DNA from: Fibrobacter sp.
GTDB taxonomy: Bacteria > Fibrobacterota > Fibrobacteria > Fibrobacterales > Fibrobacteraceae
Length of the DNA stretch: 64,000 nt
Reading direction: 5' to 3'
Assembly (NCBI GenBank): GCA_024398835.1
Contig: JAKSIK010000005.1
Location: forward strand, 1-64,000
Position numbers and translations under genes: made by a program. Below, in pieces: positions 57,980 through 64,000 of this stretch. The first letter of the stretch is position 1. Every line of letters starts with the position of its first letter. Under the pieces are notes generated by a model. That model searched no databases. It was not told where the DNA came from and saw only the letters and a list, made by a program, of their open reading frames with translations.

Positions 57980-59128
57980 CTACCGGATGCCGAAGAAGAT
58001 GACCATGCTGAAGATGAGTGCGAAAACACTCACCAGGTGCATGCGCCACACGATTTTGGAATTCATCAGGGGCTTGCTGGGGAAGTTGCCTTCCCACTTT
58101 TTCTGATAATGGTGGTGGAGCGGGGCGCAGAGGAAAATGCGCCGGCCGGTTCCCGTGGTCTTCTTGGTGAACTTGAACCAGAGAATCTGAAGGAGCACGG
58201 AGCAAGCCTCGGCAATGATGATGATGCACACGATGGGAAGGAATAGCCCGGCTTGAACTAGAATGAACATGATGCCGATGGCGGCACCGAAGCCTACGGA
58301 ACCTGCGTCACCCATATAGATTTCGGCTGGAGGACTGTTGAACCACAGGTAGGCAAGGAGAGCCCCTGCAATGGACATGGCAAGTGGGAACAATTCGTCA
58401 CAGCCTGGGAGGTAGGGAACGCTCAGGTATTGTGTGAAGATGAAGTTTCCGCTGACATAAGCCACTGCGCCAACAAATACCATGCTGGTAAGAATTGGCA
58501 CGGAAACAAGGCTGTCCAGACCATCAGTAAAGTTTGTTCCATTGGCGGAAGCTGCGATGACGAAGGTCATGAATGCGACGAAAATCCAGTTGGGGAGGTG
58601 CAGCTGGAATACTTCAATGGGGCAGAAGGGGATGGTCAAATCGCCCTTGAGTTCAGGGATGAACTTGTAGCAGAGAATGGCTACCACTAAACTGAACAGG
58701 AAATAGAGGAAAAGGCGCAAACTGCTTGAAATGCCGTCCGCTTTGTCCATGTAATCGGCGGCTTTCAGTTTTCCAAGCTTAATCAGGCGTTTTGCTTTCA
58801 CTTTGGCAATGTCATCAATGGCACCGACGGCGCTAAACAACGCGAGAATCACTAGCGTTGGGATGGTGTAGTTGTTCATCTGGCACACCAGCAGAGACAC
58901 GACTTCTACAACCACAACCAGGAGGAGCCCGCCCATAATCGGAGGAGACTTTGTTTTCCCATCCTTATCAAAATCGCTGGTGGCGTCCAGTTTTTGCAGG
59001 CAGCGGATGTATTTGGGCATAAAAAACAGCACCAAGACGATAGAGAGCATGGCTGCCACGCCGGCACGGAATAGACGGCCATCGAAAAGATCAATACTTG
59101 TGATATGATAAAGCCAATGACAGAGCAT
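57980..59128 (-). CDS. mraY: Phospho-N-acetylmuramoyl-pentapeptide-transferase
   Basis: 382 aa, about ten membrane helices. Seen: SPPIMGGLLL, GAIDDIAKV (aspartates), NGTNFTDGLDSL (Mg-binding Asp), MGDAGSVGFGAAIG and LHHHYQKKW (the HHH motif). It transfers phospho-MurNAc-pentapeptide to undecaprenyl phosphate, making lipid I. It is separated from the division/cell-wall (dcw) cluster, where it usually sits. Its start is ATG 59128. Confidence 0.93.
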   Translation of the reverse strand: MLCHWLYHITSIDLFDGRLFRAGVAAMLSIVLVLFFMPKYIRCLQKLDATSDFDKDGKTKSPPIMGGLLLVVVVEVVSLLVCQMNNYTIPTLVILALFSAVGAIDDIAKVKAKRLIKLGKLKAADYMDKADGISSSLRLFLYFLFSLVVAILCYKFIPELKGDLTIPFCPIEVFQLHLPNWIFVAFMTFVIAASANGTNFTDGLDSLVSVPILTSMVFVGAVAYVSGNFIFTQYLSVPYLPGCDELFPLAMSIAGALLAYLWFNSPPAEIYMGDAGSVGFGAAIGIMFILVQAGLFLPIVCIIIIAEACSVLLQILWFKFTKKTTGTGRRIFLCAPLHHHYQKKWEGNFPSKPLMNSKIVWRMHLVSVFALIFSMVIFFGIR

Positions 59129-59136
59129 AATACCAA

Positions 59137-59156
59137 TTATGAATTATGAGTTATGA
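59137..59156 (+). repeat. TTATGAATTATGAG-type repeat, second copy
   Basis: The same 20-mer TTATGAATTATGAGTTATGA as 41429-41448, in AT-rich DNA upstream of mraY. Confidence 0.5.
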
Positions 59157-59226
59157 ATGACGAATTGTTTTCAAGTAAAAAATAAAATAAAGCTGTTTTT
59201 TTGGCTTGTTTTGGGCCTGGATTTGC

Positions 59227-59232
59227 TAAATT
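59227..59232 (+). promoter_or_regulatory. -10-like box TAAATT, 7 nt before small zinc-ribbon gene
   Basis: CTAAATT, 7 nt, ATG 59240. Confidence 0.45.
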
Positions 59233-59239
59233 ATAGGGT

Positions 59240-59590
59240 ATGAGTGAATTGCATATTGATTGCCCCCACTGCGGCTCCAGTTTTAATGTGGATATTGACG
59301 GGGAACCCTCCAGCATGATGGTGTTTTCCTGCGCAAAATGCCAAACTCCGTTGATGTACTTTAACGGAGAGACTGCGGAACTGGATCGGGAGGAGTTTGC
59401 TCACCTGCGGAAGCGGCTTTCCAAGGTGCTGGATGTGGTGATGCGTCAGGATGGCTCCGTTAGCGAGGTCGCTCAGTCCCTGAAGAAGATGGTGGATGCG
59501 TCCAATCACGAAATTACGGATGAGGCTCTGGAAAAACTCCAGAAGGACTTGGCCGAGATGGATGCGGACAGTTTTTTGGAAAAACTGTAG
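59240..59590 (+). CDS. Small zinc-ribbon protein with helical C-terminus, unknown
   Basis: 116 aa. It opens with DCPHCGSSFNVD and CAKCQTPL, a two-CxxC zinc ribbon, and continues with a charged, mainly helical part (LRKRLSKVLDVVMRQDGS; LEKLQKDLAEMD). It may be a small DNA- or protein-binding adaptor. No neighbour gives its role. Confidence 0.6.
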   Translation: MSELHIDCPHCGSSFNVDIDGEPSSMMVFSCAKCQTPLMYFNGETAELDREEFAHLRKRLSKVLDVVMRQDGSVSEVAQSLKKMVDASNHEITDEALEKLQKDLAEMDADSFLEKL

Positions 59591-59637
59591 AATTTATGAC
59601 GGCGCTGTAAATTGCGTCGCACAGATGGTTCGTCAAC

Positions 59638-60315
59638 ATGATTGAATTTTTTATTGCGGCTCTTGTTGTGGCCATCGCGCCTGGACCGGACAATCTTTTT
59701 GTCTTGGCCCAAAGTGCTACCTACGGCGCCAAGGCCGGATTTTCCATCATTGCGGGGCTTTGTACCGGGATTTTCTTCCAGACGTGTTTTTTGGTGGCGG
59801 GCGTTTCTGCACTACTTGCCGCAAGTCCCAAGGCTTTTTTTGCGCTCCAGTGCCTCGGTGCCGCATACCTTCTATATCTTGCCTACAAAAGTTTTACGGT
59901 GCGCACAGGAACCATCAGCAGCGATAGAATGACTGTGGGCGAGACGTCTACTGCGGGCGTGGCTGCCGCGCCGGATGTTGATACCACGCAGGACAGTGCT
60001 GCTGCGGAGATTTCAAAATGCCGGCTTTACGCTCGCGGAATCATCATGAACATGACGAACCCGAAGGCGGTCCTCTTTGTGCTTTCCTTCATTCCACCGG
60101 CAGTAAATTTGGACCGAAAAATCCATCCGGCTCTTCAGACGTTTATTTTGGGCGGGGAGTTCATCTGTGCCACATTCATCGTCTTCGGAAGTGTGGCTCT
60201 GTTGGCCGGTGCTGTGAAAAGGTTCCTACTGAATAGCCCTAAGGCGAACCGCAATCTGAACTGGTTCAGCGGTGTCGTCTTTATTTTCCTGGCTGTAGCA
60301 CTGTTCGTGTTGTAG
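59638..60315 (+). CDS. LysE-family amino-acid exporter
   Basis: 225 aa. About six membrane helices with APGPDNLFVLAQSATYG at the start (LysE/RhtB signature PGP) and GIIMNMTNPKAVLFVLSFIPP in the middle. The central loop (about 93-130) carries an unusual Ser/Thr/Ala/Asp-rich stretch (TISSDRMTVGETSTAGV). Exports amino acids or similar; substrate unknown. Its ATG at 59638 lies 47 bp after the previous gene. Confidence 0.82.
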   Translation: MIEFFIAALVVAIAPGPDNLFVLAQSATYGAKAGFSIIAGLCTGIFFQTCFLVAGVSALLAASPKAFFALQCLGAAYLLYLAYKSFTVRTGTISSDRMTVGETSTAGVAAAPDVDTTQDSAAAEISKCRLYARGIIMNMTNPKAVLFVLSFIPPAVNLDRKIHPALQTFILGGEFICATFIVFGSVALLAGAVKRFLLNSPKANRNLNWFSGVVFIFLAVALFVL

Positions 60316-60381
60316 AAGGAATGGCTTCGGGACAGATTTTGCCAGAGGCTTTGCTGCTTTCTGCTTGAGTTATTGTGGATT

Positions 60382-61443
60382 TTACAGTTGTTTGGCTACT
60401 AAATCCAGAATTTTCTGGATGGCTGCTTCTGGCGCTTCCTCGGTATCACCGCCGGCAGCGCGGGTATGGCCGCCACCGCCGAATTCCTTGGCAATGGCGT
60501 TCACATCCACCACATAGTTGCTGCGGAGGCTGATTTTATACTTCCCGTTTACGGGATAAAGGAAGATGGTGACTTCTGTGCCGCCCACTTCGCGCAAGGT
60601 GTCGATGACATTGCTGAGTTCCACTGGAGTGACGCCGAAACGGTCCATGTCTGCTTGGGAGATGTAGCTGTAGACGACCTTTCCATCTAGGCACAGTTTG
60701 CAATTTTGCAGGACGAAGCCCGTGACCAACGTTTGTTTGTAGGTGCGGGTGTAGTAGGTTTCGTTCACGATTTTTGCGAAGTCCACGCCCTTTTCGATGA
60801 GGTCTCCCACGACCTGCATGGTGCGTTTCCCTGTGCAGCTGTATTTGAATGCGCCCGTATCGTGAACGATGCCGAGGTAGAGGCAACTGGCGGTTTCCTT
60901 GCTGATTTTTGCAGGGTCTAGCTGGAAGTAGAGAACTTCGCTTGCGGAACTTGCGTTTGGCTCCACGATGTTTGTGTTGCAGAGATTTAGCGGGTTACTG
61001 ATGTGATGGTCGATGTTGCAAGTGATGCGGGCATTTTTGATACATTCCGCACCATTAGCGCCAACCCGTTCAAAAGATGGCGTATCCAGAAGGAATGCCA
61101 AATCATAAATTCCGTCTTTGCTGGCACAAATTTCGCCACCGTCGCAACTTTTTTCGCCGCAGTCGCTTGCGCTGTTTATGCCGACGTACAATTTTTTGAC
61201 TTGATCAAAGCCCCGCAATATCTTGTACGTGTCGCTGCAAGGTTCCAGAAAAATATCTGCTTTGATTTGCGGATAGTTGTCGCGGATGTAGTTCCAGAGG
61301 GCGAGAGTGGAACCTGCGCAATCCCCGTCAGGACGGACATGACCAAAAATCGCTACAGACTTGATACTTGCAGCGCCATCATTAATTTTGCCATCGTTCC
61401 CTGAACCGTAATGCCAACCCAGTAAATCATCAATCTTAGACAT
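60382..61443 (-). CDS. DHH-family phosphoesterase (NrnA/RecJ-like)
   Basis: 353 aa. DHH fold: GHVRPDGDCAGSTLALWNY (first Asp motif), LDTPSFERVG, NIDHHISN (the DHH motif), a DHHA1 end with YISQADMDRFGVTPVELS and the Gly-rich GGGHTRAAG that binds substrate. Typical of NrnA-type nanoRNase/pAp phosphatase or c-di-AMP phosphodiesterase enzymes. Its leader has a GGAG site, and a TATATT box is seen about 27 nt before ATG 61443. Confidence 0.85.
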   Translation of the reverse strand: MSKIDDLLGWHYGSGNDGKINDGAASIKSVAIFGHVRPDGDCAGSTLALWNYIRDNYPQIKADIFLEPCSDTYKILRGFDQVKKLYVGINSASDCGEKSCDGGEICASKDGIYDLAFLLDTPSFERVGANGAECIKNARITCNIDHHISNPLNLCNTNIVEPNASSASEVLYFQLDPAKISKETASCLYLGIVHDTGAFKYSCTGKRTMQVVGDLIEKGVDFAKIVNETYYTRTYKQTLVTGFVLQNCKLCLDGKVVYSYISQADMDRFGVTPVELSNVIDTLREVGGTEVTIFLYPVNGKYKISLRSNYVVDVNAIAKEFGGGGHTRAAGGDTEEAPEAAIQKILDLVAKQL

Positions 61444-61510
61444 TTAAACTCCAATTTTATTTCCCGATTCAATATAGCTTTTTACCTGTGACAGAAGATG
61501 TCAAAATGAC

Positions 61511-61516
61511 TAAATT
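61511..61516 (+). promoter_or_regulatory. -10-like box TAAATT, 7 nt before HAD gene, with GTGACA 17 bp upstream
   Basis: CTAAATT, 7 nt, ATG 61524. GTGACA lies 17 bp before the box, a fair -35, which supports this one as a true promoter. Confidence 0.55.
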
Positions 61517-61523
61517 GTGAGGG

Positions 61524-62378
61524 ATGAAAATACTTTTTACGGATTTGGATGGCACGCTTCTGATGGATGACAAGTCTATCAGCGCAGTGGATTTGACGGC
61601 GGTGCAGAAGCTGATTGCCGCGGGCCACAAGTTCGTCATGACTACGGGCAGGCCCCTCGCGGCGGTGATTCCGCTGGCAGAAAAATATGGCTTTATGGAA
61701 GAGGGCTCCTTCCTCGTGAGTTTCAACGGCGGACTCATTTACGATTGTGGTCGTCGGGAGTCCATTCTCAACCGCTTCATCTCGCCTGCGGATGTGAAGT
61801 TCATCATGGACGAGGCCCACAGGCGGGGCATGCACGCTCATACCTACGCGGGCGATTTGGTTGTTAGCGAGTATGAGACGGAGCAGTTGAAGACCTATTG
61901 CCGCATTATGAACATGGATTACCTCATTGTGGACGACATCTGCAAATTTTTCGAGCAGGGTGCCGCGGGCGGTGCTCCGGAAAAGCCCATCAATGTGGTG
62001 GTGAAGCCGCCCATCAAGGTGAACATCATTACGCCTTTCGAGCATTCCAGCTTGGAAAGTTTCCGCTCGGATATGCGGAAGCACACGGAAGGCAAACTTT
62101 TCGACGTTTTCAGCAAGCCGGAGATGCTGGAATTTTCGCACCTGCAGAGCAACAAGGGAGATGCCCTCCGTTTTATGGCGAATCTTTTTCAGGTGCCCAT
62201 CGAAGATACTTTGGCGGTGGGGGATGAGGAAAACGATTTGCCCATGATAGAGGCGGCAGGCGTCGGGGTGGCCATGGCCAATGCTTCGGATGTTGTTCGC
62301 GAAAAAGCGGACTATGTGACGAAATTGGACAATAACCACGGCGGAATTGCGGAAGTCATCGCAAAATTCGTGCTGTAA
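61524..62378 (+). CDS. HAD-IIB (Cof-type) phosphatase
   Basis: 284 aa. HAD motif I FTDLDGTLL (residues 4-12), motif II in MTTGRPLAA, a C2-type cap domain (about 85-200), and motif IV GDEENDLPMIEAAGVGVAM. Cof-type enzymes dephosphorylate sugar phosphates or HMP-PP/FMN-like substrates. Cytosolic. It is monocistronic with its own promoter box. Confidence 0.88.
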   Translation: MKILFTDLDGTLLMDDKSISAVDLTAVQKLIAAGHKFVMTTGRPLAAVIPLAEKYGFMEEGSFLVSFNGGLIYDCGRRESILNRFISPADVKFIMDEAHRRGMHAHTYAGDLVVSEYETEQLKTYCRIMNMDYLIVDDICKFFEQGAAGGAPEKPINVVVKPPIKVNIITPFEHSSLESFRSDMRKHTEGKLFDVFSKPEMLEFSHLQSNKGDALRFMANLFQVPIEDTLAVGDEENDLPMIEAAGVGVAMANASDVVREKADYVTKLDNNHGGIAEVIAKFVL

Positions 62379-62434
62379 TCTATGGAAATTGCCGCATTTG
62401 CGTGGAAATGACCGCGCCCAGCATGGATGTTTTC

Positions 62435-62440
62435 TAAATT
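62435..62440 (+). promoter_or_regulatory. -10-like box TAAATT, 7 nt before cimA
   Basis: CTAAATT, 7 nt, ATG 62448. Confidence 0.45.
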
Positions 62441-62447
62441 TGCACCC

Positions 62448-64000
62448 ATGAAAGTTTTCTTATACGATACGACCCTCCGGGATGGCAATCAGGACCGCAA
62501 AATAAGCCTTTCTTTGGCTGACAAAATCCAGATTGCAAAACTCTTGGATCAATTTGGTTTTGATTACATCGAAGGTGGCTGGCCTAACCCCAGCAACCCT
62601 ATGGACGAGGAATTCTTCAAGAAGATTCGTGAAGTGAAGTTGAAGCACGCGAAGATTGCGGCCTTCGGCAGCACCCGTCGTCCGGGAATCCTTCCCGAAA
62701 AAGATCCTCTCCTCCAGGCATTGGTGAAGAGCAAAGCTCCCGTCAAGACGATTTTCGGCAAGAGCTGGGACCTTCATGTGACGGAAGTGATTCGTACCAC
62801 CTTGGAAGAAAATCTCGATATGATTGAATCCTCCGTGGCGTATCTGAAGGAGCACTCGGAAGAGGTCATCTATGACGCAGAGCATTTCTTCGATGGCTAT
62901 AAGGCCAATCCGGAGTATGCGCTGGAGACACTTCGTGCGGCAGAGCATGGCGCTGCGGATTTCATCGTGCTGTGCGATACCAATGGCGGGACCATGCCTT
63001 GGGAATTGGAATCCATTTTGAAGGATGTGCGGAAGTTCGTCTCTACTCCGGTGGGCATTCATGTGCACAACGATGCGGGCTTGGCCGTCTGTAACAGTAT
63101 TTTCGCCGTGAAGAACGGCTGCACCATGGTACAGGGTGTTGTGAACGGTTATGGCGAGCGCTGTGGAAATGCGAACCTCACCACCATTCTTGCGGATTTG
63201 CACTTCAAGATGGGCGCGAAGTTCTTTGCCGCGAAAAATGTGGCGGGACTTCGCAAGCTGAGCGGTCGTGTGGATCAGATTGTGAATTTGCCCAGTGATG
63301 CCCATGCTCCATACGTTGGGGATGCGGCCTTTGCCCACAAGGGGGGCGCCCATATTGATGGGGTGATGAAGGTTTCCCGCAGTTTTGAGCATGTGGACCC
63401 CCACGCCATCGGTAATGACCGCGTATTTGTGACCAGCGACCAGGCAGGTGGTTCTCTCGTAGTTGAAAAACTGAAGGTGATTAAGCCGGGTATTGACAAG
63501 AAGGATCCGCTGGTGTCGAGCCTTCTTTCCCTCATCAAGGAAAGAGAAAATGCGGGTTGGCATTTTGATTCCGCAGAAGCCAGTTTCAAGCTTCTGGTGT
63601 ACCGCCATTTGAAGATGGTGGAGGAACCTTTCAAGGTGCTGAACTATCGCGTCATTGAAGACAAGACTCCTCAGGGAATCTCTGTTTCCCAGGCTACGGT
63701 GAAGCTCCAGATTGGGGATAAGATCAGCTATCAAGTGAGTGAAGGCGATGGCCCGGTGAATGCTTTGGATGAAGCGCTTCGCAAGGCGCTCATCCCGTTC
63801 TTCCCCTGCATGAAAAATGTCCGTCTGGACGACTTCAAGGTTCGCGTGCTGGGTAGCAATGTGGCTTCCGATGCACTCGTTCGTGTGTGGACCGCTTTTG
63901 GCGATGACAAAGGCCACTGGAATATGGTTGGCGTTAGCAGTAACATTGTGGAAGCCAGCTGGATTGCCTTTGTGGATGGTCTCACTTACAAGATTCTAGC
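62448..64000 (+). CDS. cimA: (R)-citramalate synthase, 3' end outside window
   Basis: At least 517 aa and open at the window edge. DRE-TIM metallolyase: YDTTLRDGNQD (residues 5-15, catalytic Arg and metal Asp), YIEGGWPNPSNPMDEEFF, LCDTNGG, HVHNDAGLAVCN (metal His pair), VNGYGERCGN, then a LeuA-type C-terminal regulatory domain (from about residue 370). The GGWPGSNP-type substrate loop and this domain layout are those of CimA rather than 2-isopropylmalate synthase. It makes citramalate from pyruvate and acetyl-CoA on the threonine-independent isoleucine route. Confidence 0.9.
   Translation, partial: MKVFLYDTTLRDGNQDRKISLSLADKIQIAKLLDQFGFDYIEGGWPNPSNPMDEEFFKKIREVKLKHAKIAAFGSTRRPGILPEKDPLLQALVKSKAPVKTIFGKSWDLHVTEVIRTTLEENLDMIESSVAYLKEHSEEVIYDAEHFFDGYKANPEYALETLRAAEHGAADFIVLCDTNGGTMPWELESILKDVRKFVSTPVGIHVHNDAGLAVCNSIFAVKNGCTMVQGVVNGYGERCGNANLTTILADLHFKMGAKFFAAKNVAGLRKLSGRVDQIVNLPSDAHAPYVGDAAFAHKGGAHIDGVMKVSRSFEHVDPHAIGNDRVFVTSDQAGGSLVVEKLKVIKPGIDKKDPLVSSLLSLIKERENAGWHFDSAEASFKLLVYRHLKMVEEPFKVLNYRVIEDKTPQGISVSQATVKLQIGDKISYQVSEGDGPVNALDEALRKALIPFFPCMKNVRLDDFKVRVLGSNVASDALVRVWTAFGDDKGHWNMVGVSSNIVEASWIAFVDGLTYKIL

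Noticed and set aside
62460-63917. Minus-strand ORF of 485 codons over cimA
   Set aside because: Antisense to cimA, which has all catalytic motifs; no independent start signals.

Overview
The window looks like chromosome of a Fibrobacter (F. succinogenes-type) bacterium. The evidence is two FISUMP-domain lipoproteins (Fibrobacter succinogenes major paralogous domain), a TIGR02147-family regulator, serine-rich linkers in secreted proteins, two close matches to the reported Fibrobacter LexA motif in front of lexA, a Gram-negative envelope gene set (LpxL-type acyltransferase, lipoproteins, a beta-barrel) and polysaccharide-degrading enzymes (a GH5 protein and a beta-helix pectate-lyase-like protein). 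It is mostly ordinary core chromosome with about 63 protein genes, three tRNAs (Glu-CTC, Pro-GGG, Pro-CGG), no rRNA, no CRISPR and no prophage.

Layout. 1-1210: an AT-rich accessory scrap, the C-terminal half of a UvrD-type helicase joined to the broken remnant of a PD-(D/E)XK (Rpn-like) transposase. 1300-6472: hisC, an acyl-CoA synthetase and a PAS/GGDEF/EAL protein. 6409-9380 (minus): ddl, tsaB, rimI and a DUF218 protein. 9512-13855: thiD, then a three-gene unit (TIGR02147 regulator, LamG lipoprotein, PAS/zinc-ribbon protein) and a FISUMP lipoprotein. 13949-21963: tRNA-Glu, putP, sfsA, nudC, speA, a radical-SAM protein, a GNAT with a small partner, and pgpA. 21921-34534: hflX, an acyltransferase, a STAS protein, an aminotransferase, tcdA, alkD-like, ispG, serA, rsgA, two small envelope genes, nadD and a DUF2914 protein. 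34668-41948: GH5, a secreted protein, tRNA-Pro, rpiA, slyD, a phosphoesterase, rlmH, glyS and a lipoprotein. 41962-47852: ogt, lepB, lepA, a periplasmic cyclophilin, a histone-tail/DksA fusion and lexA. 48045-53957: a beta-helix lyase, a small protein, purF and a large FISUMP lipoprotein. 53958-55285: hairpin-rich DNA, a TM2 gene and tRNA-Pro. 55285-59128 (minus): mraY, a UDP-sugar pyrophosphorylase, an lpxL-type gene and an smr gene. 59240-64000: a small zinc-ribbon protein, a LysE exporter, a DHH phosphoesterase, a HAD phosphatase and cimA, which runs off the end.

The observations most worth following up are these. (1) A repeat occurs three times with conserved blocks (GGCTCGGnAATG and CTCGCCT) around hairpins whose stem sequence changes while pairing is kept; one copy lies inside the broken transposase gene. 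(2) A promoter-like box, yTAnATT, ends 6-7 nt before the start codon in ten genes, which predicts leaderless mRNAs. (3) A histone-H1-like lysine/alanine/proline tail of about 190 residues is fused to a DksA/TraR zinc finger. (4) Two LexA-box-like sites lie exactly 31 bp apart in the lexA promoter. (5) The TIGR02147/lipoprotein/PAS unit looks like an envelope-linked regulatory module of unknown role.
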